The position numbers and the translations under genes were made by a program. Source: Tenodera sinensis (lineage: Eukaryota > Arthropoda > Insecta > Mantodea > Mantidae). Taken from it: a DNA stretch of 64,000 bases. The stretch lies in assembly GCA_030765045.1 (NCBI GenBank), contig CM060967.1:164180251-164244250 (forward strand). The letters run 5' to 3'. Shown here piece by piece: positions 31,426-45,000 of this stretch. The notes beneath the pieces were generated by a model. It was not told the DNA's origin and ran no database searches. It worked only from the letters and a program-made list of their open reading frames with translations. Position 1 is the first letter of the stretch, and every line of letters begins with the position of its first letter.

Positions 31426-31436
31426 AAATTTTGTTG

Positions 31437-31625
31437 TTTAATGACGCTGTCAATTGCCAGGATTATATCAGCGTCGCCGGAGTGCTGGAACCAGCAGGAG
31501 TTCTTCTACATGTCAGTAAATCTACTGACATGGAGCTGTCGTTTTTAAACACACTTAAAAACCATCGGTCTGGAATTGAACCCGCGACCTTGGGATCATT
31601 AGGCCAGCGTCTAAAATGTGTCGAG
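31437..31625 (-). mobile_element. SINE family D, uninterrupted copy
   Basis: On the minus strand the tRNA-like head carries box B GCGGGTTCAATTCC near 31580. It is followed by TGGTTTTTAAGTGTG, CTCCATGTCAGTAGATTTACTGACATG and GAAGAACTCCTGCTGG. The last segments resemble a SINE widespread in insects, with a TAGATTTACTG core and an AGAACTCCTGC motif. This copy shows what the split copy at 19437-20030 looked like before insertion. Box A is eroded. Confidence 0.82.
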
Positions 31626-31726
31626 AAAGTGATGTAAACATAATCATACCTAATGTTATTTTTCTTTTCTTTTTTTCTTGAAGGAAGGAACCTGATCTTT
31701 GATATTGACAGATGTCCAGCTTTATT

Positions 31727-32260
31727 TTACTTTCTCTACTAAAGTAGACTAAAGTATACTAAAGTATGAGGAAGTATTGTATTCTACCCAAAAATCCGAT
31801 GTCGAGATTTCAACAGAAATAGGTTTTGAGGCCCCCTGAATAAAAAAAGCTTTTTTAGAAAAAGGTCCGCGTGTGTATGTCTGTGTGTGTCTGTCAGTCT
31901 GTGGACAGCATAACTCAAAAGCGAAAAGTCAGTTAAAAACCAAAGTTGCTATCTAAGTTTAAAGTCTTTCGAGGATGTGACACACGAAGATTTTGAAGAA
32001 ATTTCCTCCACTCTGATTTTCTGAAAATGGCTCAAACGATTTTGATTAAAAAAAATGTATAGCTTGAATTTTCTGGCTATATCCTATGTAGTCCTGTTTA
32101 GTCTGGATGACTTTTGCATGATGGTAAACCATAAGAGATAGACCAAATCTTGCTATAAACCATAGATCTTGCTAAACACAGAATTTATGTCCCAATAAGA
32201 ATGGCCAGTACAAGAGTAGAAAGTCATGTGAGTGCAACATATCAGATTTATTCAAATCGC
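31727..32260 (+). repeat. RepA copy (+), internally deleted
   Basis: It has both ends: ACTTTCTCTACTAAAG at the left, GTACAAGAGTAGAAAGTCATG and GAGTGCAACA at the right. It also keeps AACAGCATAACTCAAAAGCG and GAGGATGTGACACACG. It is about 300 bp shorter than the reference because the segment between GTAAACCATAAGAGA and the right end is missing. Confidence 0.82.
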
Positions 32261-32664
32261 ATTGTAGGGTGAAGAGTTAATCCTTTATCTTGTTTTCTGT
32301 GAATGACTAGGAGACACAGTAACAAAATACTTCTTCATAAACCTCATATTTCTTTATGACTGAATGAATCAGCAGTCCTACTGTGTGATGTCTGCTGGTA
32401 CTGTCTTGGTTAACATTAGCAAGGTTCCATAAATCAAAACGCCATTGAATGAAACTACCTGGCACGAATGATGATCTAAAATTATATCAGAGACAAAACC
32501 TCATTAACCGTAAATATATTACAATACATCAAAAACACAAATAGTATTTTGTGAATACATAAAATAGCAATGGATGACACGCAAAACGTTAGTAGGAAAA
32601 TATGCAAGTAGATATCATCAATAATTTAATGACATTACGTTACTACAGTTTTATTTTATCTACT
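32261..32664. other. no feature recognised
   Basis: Short AT-rich gap between RepA copies. Confidence 0.4.
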
Positions 32665-33030
32665 GCTTGATGAATTATTGTATTCCACCTGCCGAGGAAG
32701 GTATCACCAGAAACACAGTGAACAGCATGACTAAAACCGAAAAGTCGAATCAAGACCAACCTGATATTTACGTACAGCACCTTTCAGATACCACACGAAT
32801 TTTTCGAAGAAAATTTCCCAACCCCAAACTACTCCTTACATGGGATATTTCCCGACATTTATTTTTTAAAATGTCGTAGAGATACAAAATCCAGTACCTC
32901 AACAAGTGTCCAGTTTTAGGACTATCAAAGAAATGGCCTACTAATAAATTTATATAAAAAGGCAATTTTAAACTTCAATAAGAATGGTTGAAAAATGTAT
33001 AATTTAAGAATATTTAATTTATTATAACAT
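32665..33030 (+). repeat. RepA left-half fragment (+)
   Basis: ATTATTGTATTCCACC, GTGAACAGCATGAC and CCCCAAACTACTCCTTACATGG follow the family order. Similarity fades near 33030. Confidence 0.65.
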
Positions 33031-33474
33031 ATAGAAATAGGACAGCTAGGCATTTTAGAATGTATTTAATTTAGTTGCAGTATACAAATGACTGTAAAAT
33101 GTACCCACAAAGAATTACGAACAATTTGTAAAGCAATATCTTCTAAAACATTCAGTTGAAATTCAAAGCGCCGGAAGAGATCAACCGAAAGCTTACTAAC
33201 CACGCCACGAGTACCAAAAAGTAGACCAATCACTTCTCAATTTAACATTTAGTATTTATCTCTTAAATAAGGAGTACAGGGCTCATTGTATAATCTTTCC
33301 CCCTTGTCAACTTCCATAAATTGCTATCAATTTTTTGAAATCGGATTTTAGTCAAGAATGAATCCTTTATCTCATCCTCTTTGGTATGTATGTATTTATT
33401 TGACAAATAAATTAATTTTCTTGGAAAAGCCTGTGAAATCCTCTTCATTCGGAAATAAGTAATTTTCTATCCGT

Positions 33475-33675
33475 AATGAACAATAAAGTATAGACTAAAA
33501 CGAAGCATAGAAAAATGTTTTCTTTAAAACACAATTTATTCCTACCATCTTTCTTGTGGCATAAGCCATTTCCGAGATATCCTTTATACCTACTTGGTTT
33601 GAATGTTTATGTTGTTGTTTGTCACGATGTAATGGAAACTGTGGAATTTTAAGGCTAACAAAGTTTAAACACGTG
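33475..33675 (+). repeat. RepA right-half fragment (+), diverged subfamily
   Basis: GGCATAAGCCATTTCCGAGATAT and GTGGAATTTTAAGGCTAAC match 28620-28790. It may be the right part of the copy begun at 32665. Confidence 0.6.
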
Positions 33676-34600
33676 ACTTCGGTTCAGTTGGTGACTTCGG
33701 TACAACGAAATACGAGTATGTAGGTGTTTTTTCTTCTTCTCTTAAGTGGTTCGTTTTCCCCTGTGTGCACGGCTACCATACACAAAATAATGACAACTGA
33801 AATTGTAACACGTTGGAAAATTCAAATCAAGAAGAGATGGTTAATTTTTTACTTTTCCATATAATTAAGCGTTTATAGACCTAGGGCACTTAAGGAAACA
33901 ACAACATCGGAGGCAAATAGCTACCTAACAGTTTGTTATGTTTATTTATTTTGTTTCTTCTTTTTAAATAAAATAGATGAATAGAAAAAATAAGCGTTCG
34001 TTAGAACAGTTTGTAAAAGCTACAAATAACAGATCTGCAACATCAGATTTGTTACCCCAATAGCTATAACCTGAAGAATGTAGGTATTTCAAGAAGTCAT
34101 TGTTGGTATTTCCACTTCATTACAGGAGCGAGTATTGTTTGATCCATTACTAGGGAATGTCTAGCCTCATATAGAGTTTGTTTATAGGCAAGTTAATCGT
34201 TGTGCAGGTAATTTATGTGAGCCAAGGTGGCCAAGGTTGCTCGCGGGCCCCAGGTTGCACTCTCATGTTGAAAACCTTGGAAAGGTTCCAGATCCGTCCC
34301 ACCCACCAATAGTCCTATCTATCAGTTGTTCCCTTCACGTAGGCGGTAGTAGGCAACTGTCCGGCTACAGATACGCAAATAAACCATAATTGCTCCGCAT
34401 TAATTACCTCCATCTTCCACAATGTGCAGCTTGCTGACGCCCCTTTTCTGTCTCTTCCCGCGTGCGTGCACATATAACTATATCCCGCTGTATTACGTAT
34501 TATACCTACTTGCCTACTCGTAGTTATATTAAATAACTTAGCTACCTTTTTATCCTGCATCATCACTAACAAGCCAGCAGTAGCAGTAGTAGTGGCAGTG
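33676..34600. other. no assigned feature
   Basis: Mixed sequence. The part at 34215-34480 is less AT-rich (GCTCGCGGGCCCCAGG and neighbours). It could be a repeat, but there is no second copy here. Confidence 0.3.
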
Positions 34601-36021
<1,421 letters not shown>

Positions 36022-36170
36022 GAATATGAAATATGGTGTGTAGTATTCACATAAGTTTCTATGCTGTTTCATCTCGTCAAGACAAGGAAAACCCCCAGAA
36101 AAGTCCTCACTCATTCAATCCAGATTTGAACTCTAAACCCTGAGATGGATACGCTACCCCCATGCCATGC
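36022..36170 (-). mobile_element. SINE-like unit whose 3' end is the (ATT)n array
   Basis: On the minus strand from about 36170, GCATGGCATGGGGGTAGCG is followed by a box B-like GAGTTCAAATC near 36123. A body reading GTGAGGACTTTTCTGGGGG follows and runs straight into (TATTAT)n at 36021. Box A is weak, so the tRNA origin is likely but not certain. The array lies where a SINE 3' tail would be. Confidence 0.5.
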
Positions 36171-36649
36171 AGGTAAGTTCAAATAACTATTAGTCTCTAC
36201 TCATTATGAACGAAGCCAACAGTGCTGAAAGTTTATCAAAAGATGTTTATGAAAAACAATACAAAAAGTTTTGTGAATGAAGAAATGAAAAATGCTATAG
36301 TTAACGAGAGGATTACAGGTTTTATTAAGGCACAGTGGAGAAAATTGTGATGACATCGTTGCTGTGTTGTTCCCATATTAATGACGTCATTCATTTTCTT
36401 GCACTGGTACTGGTACTAGAAATTGGGTAATTTCGCACTATTTATGTCGTCATAATCCATTTTAAATCTAGGATTCCATAAAAATACTCTTAATGAAGCT
36501 CAAATAATTGAAGCATAAACACATTAAATCTTCAGGAAGAAACTTTAACATAATCGACAGTAAAATAAAAATTTACTAAAAATTAAAGGCTACTGACTGA
36601 AGTCAAATAATGAAGCATATAGGTAAAATGATTAATTTAGATTTTAAGT
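36171..36649. other. no feature recognised
   Basis: AT-rich DNA between the SINE-like unit and RepA fragments. Confidence 0.4.
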
Positions 36650-36745
36650 CACACCAGATGAATTTATGGCATTTTAATTAAAACTGTTTGAGTCATTTTT
36701 GTAAAAATAAAAAGTAAGGACATATTTTACATTTAAAGGGTAGTT
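36650..36745 (-). repeat. RepA short internal fragment (-)
   Basis: TATGGCATTTTAATTAAAACTG, then TTTAAAGGGTAGTTTGGAGTG match the centre of RepA. Confidence 0.6.
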
Positions 36746-36959
36746 TGGAGTGAGGTGAGTGAGAGAGGTTTAAGGGACCTCGGCAATGAGTTCATTTATG
36801 CCGGAGATCTGGATAAGTATTTTTTAATGAAAAACCTACAATATTACATAGTATCATCTTTAATACTCCACATCGGATTGAAAAGTTACATCGCTAACGT
36901 TAAAGGCTGGCAACTGTGCTCTAATTCAACTTAATTATCATGTACGACTAACTTTTTAG

Positions 36960-37580
36960 AAGGAATATAACAGTTGAAGAAAATTCCTCCACCCTAAACT
37001 GCCCATTACATGGAAAAAATTTCAAAAATTTTGATTTTCTGAAGAATATTCTATTTTCATTAAAATGCCATATGTTTAAGATATTTTTATGGCAAATGAA
37101 ATGTATACCGAGTTTTCTCACTATAGCCCATGTAGTCTTGTTTATTGAGAACTTCTGCATAACTCGTAAACCGTAAGAGATAGACCAAATCTTACTATAC
37201 AAAAAACGTACATCTCGTTAAACGCACAAGTTCTGTTCAAATGCATTTTTTTTATGGGGTGAGCTATTTCGGAGATATTCCTCATTATTTGTGCGAGTTC
37301 TGCAATACATTTCAAAAATGTAAGGTCGTTATTCACTTTTTATGTCTTGGCCCTGGAAAGAGGACACAATTTTAAAGTCCTCATATAGCGACCAGCTTTA
37401 AAAGATTTGACTGTCACTCAAAGCCTACTGTATTGCCATATTCCCCTTGTATCTGTAAGAAAATCAGCAGTAAGATACTTTCTGCAAATGTTTATCTCAA
37501 CATGTCAGCAGATGGAATAAGAGTTTGTAAGAATAGTCTAGTACAAGAGTAGAGAAAGTCATGTGAGTGCAACACATGAG
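36960..37580 (+). repeat. RepA right two-thirds (+)
   Basis: It starts at AAATTCCTCCACCCTAAACTG and runs through TAACTCGTAAACCGTAAGAGA, TTTCGGAGATATTCC and CCTACTGTATTGCCATATTCC. The right end is the intact GTACAAGAGTAGAGAAAG with a GTCATGTGAGTGCAAC tail. It is the clearest right end in the window. Confidence 0.85.
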
Positions 37581-37814
37581 ATTTTTTTTATTTCGCTCTT
37601 TACCATTTCGTCCTTATGGCCATTCTAACTGCGACAAGTGAGAAGAGATCTGTTATTAATTTATGAAACAGTTACTACATCTGTCCTCAAGTATCTACCA
37701 AGTACACACAGTGTGTTAAATGTCTTACAATGTAATGCAATTAAGGAATCAAACTAAGTAGACTACATGCAAACATGCAAATAGGAAGATGCCTAATAGA
37801 GTGTTACGGTTGTA

Positions 37815-38300
37815 ACTATAAATGCTTTTACTGATAATTGAGGACAGTGTAATAAACAATATTACTCAATATTGGCTTCATTTGCTAACTCTCAATATTA
37901 CTTATTAAGAGCATGTTTTCAGGTTGCTTGGTACGTCCAAGTATGCGTGGCATAGAAAATACGACAGAAGGCACGGCGGTCTCGTGATAACGAGTGATAG
38001 TTATAGACTAATGCGCTCGCGCTACCTAGACCAGCAGATCACCCTTCGAGGCTATAAGCAAAATGAATAGCATATACGGCACGCGTTGTTCATTTCCAGG
38101 CGTAGTTACGACCATGCAAAAAAAACCACACACACACACCAGGTAGTAAACTGTGATTGGTATGTGGGAAAACTTTTAGACGAAGAGAAAAACAAGTAAC
38201 ACATCGAAGTGGATGCATACCAAGGTAACAATTATCAAAGTGTTCGCACTTGTACCCCAACACCTGTATTTGCATATGGTTCAGGATACCATTGGGTAAG
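37815..38300 (+). repeat. RepC copy 3
   Basis: It carries ATGTTTTCAGGTTGCTTGGTA, GTTGTTCATTTCC, TTACGACCATGCAAAAAAA, a GTGGGAAAACTTTTAGACG stretch and CGAAGTGGATGCATACC. A (CA)n run near 38130 is private to this copy. Confidence 0.7.
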
Positions 38301-38519
38301 TAAATATTAGTACTGATTCTCCATTCAAACCTGCAAATTCAGACTGAGTCCAATGGACTATACTGTACTTCACGGGTAGACGAGGTCGTTAAGACAGGGA
38401 CTCGTGAATGGGAGATTTGAGGATCAAATTTGAACTTAATGTTTTCCAGGTTTTCCTCTGTTCTAAAACTGGCAAATATCTGGGAGGGTCCAAAAACTTA
38501 GGTATGGAACGTTTTCTTG

Positions 38520-38610
38520 CTAAATACCTCTTCCATGGCTACGTGGTAAAATGTGAGACTCGCATTCAGAAGGTCCTGGTTCGATTTTACTATTCCAAAC
38601 TGTGACTTTG
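38520..38610 (+). mobile_element. tRNA-like SINE head
   Basis: Box A is ATGGCTACGTGG (about 38536) and box B is TGGTTCGATTTTAC (about 38577). A G/T-rich body follows with no second copy here, so the 3' end is not assigned. Confidence 0.55.
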
Positions 38611-39254
38611 GATGGTAGGTAGGCGGTTGCTGGGGTGGTTTCTTATTTATCATGATTTCCTTTTCATTGTTTCGCTTTCATTCCATTTTCTTCACATCTT
38701 TTAGGTGTGTTTAATGTTTAGTGGCGTTGGGCGGTGCTGGAAGGGAGATCTGAATGCTAGCTCAAAGCAAAGAGTAGACAGAGGATTGTCTGGTTCACAA
38801 GGTCATATCGCTCTGTATGGCTAGCTCTAACAGCGGGGTCGGGTGTTTAACCCCGGAACAGTTAGGTACTTCCGTGTGTCTCTGTGTGCCTGCACCCTAC
38901 AGTCTCCTGTGGTTGTCTGGCTGTAGGCCCAAGCTCAGTCTGATATATGACTAACTCTTTCACAAGGAATGTGGCAGCCCATTCTGTTGTTTACAAGTGA
39001 AACAACCGCCACACTATACCTAGTAATTCAGAGCATGTTCCAGCTACCTATGCAATGTTAGTGTAGTTATGGACTATTGTCAAGTGTCTAATGACTAAAC
39101 TGTTTACCAACTTGACTAGCCTTTCAGACAAAGGAGCGTGTTTCGGAAGTGAGTGTTTTCTATTTCGTAAAACAAATACAAGCCATGCTTCATCGATGAA
39201 TCACAGCAACAGTTGGATATGTGGTCCACGAACTTCCCGTCATGAACCTATCTA
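38611..39254. other. no feature recognised
   Basis: Moderate-GC sequence at 38740-38960 without recognisable coding or repeat identity. Confidence 0.35.
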
Positions 39255-39965
39255 CTTCACGTGTGTCGAGATAAACATTTGTACAAATTATTTTATTGCA
39301 TATTTCGTTATAGATACAATGGGAATAGGAGAATACAACAGGCTTTGAGCGAGAGTCAAATCTTTTAAGAGCTGGTCACTAGTGTTCTCTTTTCATGGCT
39401 AAGAAAAAAGAATACCGATTTCCCCTTTGAGGGAGACATTGACATTTTAAAATTGAAATCAATAACAAGAAATTTCCCGATAATGGTTAACTCGACAAAA
39501 TGCATTTAAATTGTGTGCCTTAACAAGATTTACTTTGTTGTGCAGTAAGATTTTCTCTGTCCCTTAGGTGTATTAGTTATTCAAGTCATTAAAAATGAAA
39601 TTTCCAGAAAATTCACAATAACGTTTTGTATGTCATGAAATCTTCTAAACATAATTATAGTATTGTAATGAAAATCATTAGTGCAATTTTTGAGAAAATA
39701 AACATTTTCGAAAATTCTCTTTGTAAAGGGTAGTTTGATATGAGGGAATTTTATTGAAAATCTTAGTATCCATTTTTGGAAGATGCTGTAGTTAAGTATC
39801 AGGTTTTTAAGTTTTCAAGAATCCACACCCACATACACCATTTTTTCTAACAATGCTGTTTGGTGTTCGGGTGGGGGGGGTGGCTTTCATGTTTCCGATG
39901 AAATCTCAACATGAAATTTTTGGGAGGAATGCAATAATTTACCCATTTACTATACGAATTAGAGG
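39255..39965 (-). repeat. RepA copy (-), nearly complete
   Basis: It begins with TCGAGATAAACATTTG and ACAATGGGAATAGGAG, goes through GGTAGTTTGATATGAGG and GTGGCTTTCATGTTTCCG, and ends at CCATTTACTATACG with AGAGGAAGTAAA. The extreme right end (GAGTAGAGAAAG) is not evident. Confidence 0.75.
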
Positions 39966-40423
39966 AAGTAAAAGTGAAGAAAATATTTATTCCGTCTGTT
40001 TCAGGATTTATTCCGTCTGTTTCAGGTTTCCCTTCTCTTCTCTTCTTCTTTTTTTTCTCTTTACCTGATTATTCTGTACAACTTACAACCCAAAGGAGAA
40101 GAATATGTAAGTTTAAGGGCGCTCAACTGCATGGTCATCAGCACCCTTAAAAAGCGTTTCACAAAACAGTGTGGCAAAATACAAAATAAAAACAAAATGT
40201 TAAAGATGTCAAAAGACTATAAAAACTTGTTATCTAAAGTTTCAAATCCTCATGTTACTCTCCGCTAAAGACAAACACCCTTTCCACAGCTTGTTTCTCG
40301 TCCGCCAAGACCTGTGCAAGTACCTATAGCAGGCAGCTGCAGTCTCCAAGGTGCGCCAGAGAGGAAACACTAGAAGCACGTGACGGACTGACAAAAGACA
40401 ACCCTATGAACAATCCATTGCTT

Positions 40424-40722
40424 AGGATCAGACGCCTATCGGGGAGCAGAGGAACCTATAGACCGGAGTGAAGACCTGGAAGCGGAAGGTCAGCCAAGCA
40501 CCAGATATGATAGTGAGGAAGAGGATGACATGAAATGCAGGCGAAATCGATGATTGGAAAGGTGACAATGGAAAAATTGGTGGAACGAGTGGCGGGGGAA
40601 ATCGGAGAACCCGGAGAAAACCCATCACCACGAATACCACATGTGGGTCCCTGGGATCGAACCTGCACCACCTAGGTGGCAGGCGAACGGTCTAACCGCT
40701 CGGCCCCGGCCCCGGCGCCGCC
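40424..40722 (-). mobile_element. tRNA-derived SINE, family A (copy 3)
   Basis: The head begins at 40722 on the minus strand, with box A GGGCCGAGCGG and box B GCAGGTTCGATCCC. A 6-bp CGGGGC-type duplication sits just 5' of box A. There is a deletion in the body: the segment GACGAAGCGGCGTC of copies 1 and 2 is missing near 40625. It is otherwise collinear. Confidence 0.9.
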
Positions 40723-41284
40723 TTTCCTTCTTTATATGTGCTGATACTCTCATCAGCTGAAGAATTCTTGACACCTTAAATCATGTCACAGACCAGGTTA
40801 TTTCTACAGCAAGAGAACCATAGAATAGTTTATTCTTTTGGGAAAGAAGCTGTTGCAGATGATCTTTTATCCACAGTTAGCATTACTGTTGTAATGAAGT
40901 TTTCCTTTCTAATAATTTCTGAAGTTTTCTTCTTCTTCTTCTTCTTGACATAAAAAAGTATACATCGTTTTCCTCATAGTCAATAACTCTTAGGTTAGTA
41001 CCGCGACTATTCTTGGAAACATCAGCGAAACTTCGTAACCGAATTGTAGCACTTTCTCTCTAGGGCCATGGCATTTTACAAAGGATCCCTTAGTGGCTTG
41101 AAGGTGGGAAACCGGGCTAATATAGAAGACCTCACAAAGAATCAGAGGTTGAAATATTCAGTTAAGAGTCCTAAAAGAAACAGCACAACTATCGTCGCTT
41201 TTACTGCTAGCATATTACCTATGTGTAATCAACACTAACTGTAAAGTTTAATCATATCCCCGAATTGCCCGTCTCTCTATTTCA
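40723..41284. other. no feature recognised
   Basis: It includes a (CTT)n stretch near 40929-40945. No coding signal. Confidence 0.4.
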
Positions 41285-41590
41285 TATCACCTTCCTTTGA
41301 ATTCAGCGTTCAGGATCGGTAGTGTTGACGATGGGCGAGTTTGCCGCTGTTGTGTGGGGACTTTGCGAACTGTAACTGCTGCTCTCGACGGATGGGTGGT
41401 ATTGTAGGCGCCTGACCTGTTGGTGTGGATCGCTGCTTGGCGAATCCTGGTGTAGAGATGAATGTCCAGCACGCGTTAGGGACCCCCAGGCTCTTTACAT
41501 ACCTTCCTCCCAGGGTCTGACATACAGTGTGGAATCCCCTCCCTCTGTACTCTATTCCTACCTCTAGCAAAGCACTCGGGATCACAAAGA
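41285..41590 (-). other. GC-richer open stretch, coding status unclear
   Basis: On the minus strand two overlapping frames stay open, 41310-41585 and 41287-41472. A third gives a Ser/Gln/Pro-rich segment containing SSSYSSQSPHTTAANS. CAGACCCTGGGAGGAAG followed by GTATGTAAAG resembles a splice donor context. I recognise no domain. It could be a relic exon, a retroelement piece or chance. A C-run of about 18 follows at 41625-41642. Confidence 0.2.
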
Positions 41591-41642
41591 TTTTGGGATC
41601 ACTAGATAGTTCTTAACCAACTGACCCCCCCCCCCCCCCCCC

Positions 41643-42149
41643 ACGGAGTGGCTAATCTCAGAATATCTTCGGAGTTTGCAATCGAGTCTTCTTTGAACGT
41701 GATTGTTCGGATATCCTTTGACTTGTTTAATAAAATTAAACACTTTTTATATTTATCTAACAGTTACACTGTTATTTACCGCTAATGAAGGTCACAAAGA
41801 ACCTTGTTGCTTGTTGTTTGTATGAGTCTCGACATTGAGAGCTACACCAGTGCATTCTCTGATATCTACCTTCCTACTTCTTGACTGTAGGTATCAACTG
41901 AAACTCGATCACAGTGACACAGTCTGGAACATTTCCATCGCACTCTGTTCCAGCACTTTATACGGCTTACTCAATTATTTGTGTAGGCAATGGCATTCTG
42001 CAAAGCGACTGGAACAATGTGTGCACATCGTCACAGGTCAAGTTTCATGTAAGTAAGTAGCGCTTCAGATTGTTGGACCTCAAGTTTCTGGAGTGTGCCG
42101 ATACCTCCAAGTGTTTACCTCCGGTGCGATAATGTTAAATGCCAAACAA
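41643..42149. other. no feature recognised
   Basis: AT-rich sequence between the C-run and a RepA copy. The frame 41835-42056 has no domain. Confidence 0.4.
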
Positions 42150-42795
42150 TTGTGTTATAGCAAGATCTACGATTTGAGATTTGGTTTATCTCTTACGGTT
42201 TACCAGTTATGCAAAAGTCATCCAGAGCAAACAGGACTACATAGGCTATAACCAGAAAATTCAGAATATATATTTCGTTTGCCATAAAAAAATCTCAAAC
42301 ATAGCATTTTAATCACAATCGTTAGTCATTTTCCAGAAAACCAAAATTTTCCGTGTAGAGGGTAGTTTAGGATGGTAGAATTTTCTTCAAAATCTTCGTG
42401 TCGCATCCTTAAAAGACATTAAACTTCAATACCAACTTTGGTTTTTAGCCGACTTTTCGTTTGAGTTAAGCTGCCCACACGAGCCTTTTTCTAGGAATAC
42501 TTTTTTTTTTTTTTATTCTGGGGGGCCTCAAAACATATTTCCGGTGAAATCTCGACATCCAATTTTTGGGTGAAACATTTTAAATCAAATTAATACATAT
42601 TTGAATATGACAGACATTCAGCCCAGGCTCTTAGCCTGTCATATCCATCCAACAAAATTTCTTATCATACATTTTGCTTCTCTATTGCTTCACTTTATAA
42701 CTAACACAAGATTTTTAATTCTGTTCTCTTTGTATAGACCAATTCCATTTTTTCTTAACGTACTTCTACTTACTATACGTAGTATAGAAAGTAAA
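42150..42795 (-). repeat. RepA copy (-) with an internal insertion
   Basis: It aligns from TATCTCTTACGGTTTACCAG through CTTTGGTTTTTAGCCGACTT to GTGAAATCTCGACATCC at about 42565. It is interrupted by about 185 bp of unrelated AT-rich sequence (42581-42764). It ends with CTTACTATACGTAGTATAG and AAAGTA at 42793. Confidence 0.78.
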
Positions 42796-43164
42796 AAATC
42801 AATTGAACTTCAATTGAACTCTTTAAATACATTTTAAAGAGGTTTTAAGTAAGCCTTTCGTTCTGATGACTAATCTTTGAATTAGCAATATTGGGATCTT
42901 GAATTTGCGTTTACAAAGAAGAAAGCAGGACATTATAGCATACACTTTGAGGATACCAGAAATGTTTTGTTGGTCCTGAGGTGTGTCATTGAGAGTGTGT
43001 CGGATGAGTAGCTTTCAGATTACAGTAAAATAGTGTAACAATATCGGGTGGGGGAGAAAGGTTTTTAAAACATAGTACAATTTTCTATTACCAATATATA
43101 TGATGTGTTACAAAGTATCCATCTGGAATCATTTGTATCTAACACTATTTTTCTGTTGAATAAA

Positions 43165-43590
43165 TCACTGCTATAGAGGAAGAAATGCATTTCATCCAAA
43201 AATGTCATATCGAAATTTCATTGGATATTCGAATTCCAAACAAATAAATTAATAAATGTACTTACTAAAATATGTATGAGAGTTGGGGGGGGGGGTATGA
43301 AAAGTATAACTTGAAAACAAACATTTTCAAGGAACTTTTACCACCCTAACTACCCTTTAAATTGTTTTTGCTTATTTTTAATTTTATCAAAATGTAACCT
43401 ATTTAATATATTGGCCTTATAGATAAAAAAAAAGTAACTGAAACTCCATACAAATACAAAAACCATTTAAATTAAGGGAGAATTCACTGAAATATACATC
43501 TACTCACAGTTTATGTAAAAATTAGTATTTTTATTGAACTAAACATTTCACGGATATTTGCTGGCTGTTGTCATTTATATTTTTCAGCAT
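43165..43590 (+). repeat. RepA copy (+), diverged
   Basis: GAGGAAGAAATGCATTTC, AAAATGTCATATCGAAATTTC, then TTTTACCACCCTAACTACCC follow the family order. A G-run lies at 43285-43294. Confidence 0.65.
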
Positions 43591-44675
43591 ATTTTAAGTA
43601 ATGTTCTTTGATACGTTAAGTTCTTATCCTCTGTTTTGGAAGATCTCATATAAATTAGGTAAGTATAATGTGTAGTGAAGAAATTGCGTACATGACTTGT
43701 CAGTCTCCTATATAGTAATAATTTCTGATGCATATTTAAAACAATTTACAACAATTGCACAGAAAAAAAGCTTTCGTATGGATAATTTGTAGAAATAACT
43801 GTGAAAATACACTAAAGAGCAGATGAGAAGCATGTGGAAAGAAACTTGAACGCAGATTTAGAATACAAGTGAGTATTTTAGAGGTGAGAATTTCTCACTG
43901 AACGGGGATGACATGTTTGTCTCCACTTCTGCTTCCCTTCCTCGTGCATTCATTAAACTGAACCTGTTCCAGCCCTGCACTGATCAACTTCCCCTCATAT
44001 TGCCTTCCAAGCTTTTAACGCACTTTTTACTTATTTACTCCTTTATTTATTTGTCCAAATATTACATTTTGTTTTTATGTAGTTATTTTTTATTTTTGTT
44101 TAAGTTTTGAGGCTTAGATATAGGTATAGGATGTTTCCGATGCATTTAATTTTAAGTTTGATTATCCTGGGAAAGAAAGAAGAGATGAAAGAAAGAAAAC
44201 AAATAAAAATTTAGTTTTAATTGCGGGACTTCTATGAAAATTTAACGTCTTATTAGTAATCTTAGGCATACTTAATCTTATAATACTTTTAATCGTGTTT
44301 TTCTCGGGACTTGATGAAATTCTAAGCAAGAAATGAGAAAATCATTCCCACGACGGGCAATATCACGACGGGTTCCTTCTCGTATTCTTTCACTTCGGAT
44401 CCACACAAATTCTGTGATCGGTGGTCACTTTCATCTCGTGTGTAAAGAACGTACAAAAGTAACAGTGAAAAAGAACTTTGCACCGCCGCAGTGCAGTAAC
44501 CTGTTCACGAATTCTCTGAACTAATGAGTCATTCAAAATGACTGTAGTTAAAGTCCGAATGAATCTGAGGACCCGATGTTTTCCGCGCTCTTACTTTAGG
44601 TGTGATACTAAAAAGATATTCAAAGAAAACGCAAAGTTGTACAGTTTTTAGTTCGGTGTAAGTAAACAAATATTT
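43591..44675. other. no feature recognised
   Basis: AT-rich DNA. The frames at 43913-44110 and 44333-44524 show no domain. Confidence 0.4.
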
Positions 44676-45000
44676 GGGAAGTACCTATACCAGATGAAAG
44701 GTACTGCTTCGGCACACGTAAACCAGGGATTCTACATAAACGTAACAAATACAATACAATTATTGCCAATAAAGAAGCGTTTCGCCGAAAAAAAAATTGT
44801 GTCAAGTATTTGGAGCCATCTAGCTTCTTGACAAATGAATATAAATGGTTTATTATTTCACTAACTGTCGGGCAGATATTGTGTAAACAATGCTGTAATG
44901 CCATTTTTTTCCAATTCGAATGAATTTAATCACAATTTAATTTTAGCGTAACGTTGCCAAATCTCTTAGAAATTAATCTTTGCATGACACTAAATTGATA
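44676..45000. repeat. RepB single arm
   Basis: It matches the left arm of the palindromic elements at 48755-49292 and 53205-53750. The order is GGTACTGCTTCGGC, AACCAGGGATTCTACAT, CAATACAATTATTG, GCCATCTAGCTTCTTGA and GAATGAATTTAATCACAA. No inverted partner follows, so half of the element is lost. Confidence 0.82.

Noticed and set aside
40105..40160. GGGCGCTCAACTGCATGGTCATCAGCACCC segment that resembles a repeat tail seen in some insects
   Set aside because: Only a short stretch, no element body or second copy in the window; the resemblance is from memory and cannot be verified here.
41623..41642. C-run of about 18 as a functional site
   Set aside because: A simple homopolymer; length is also unreliable in assemblies.
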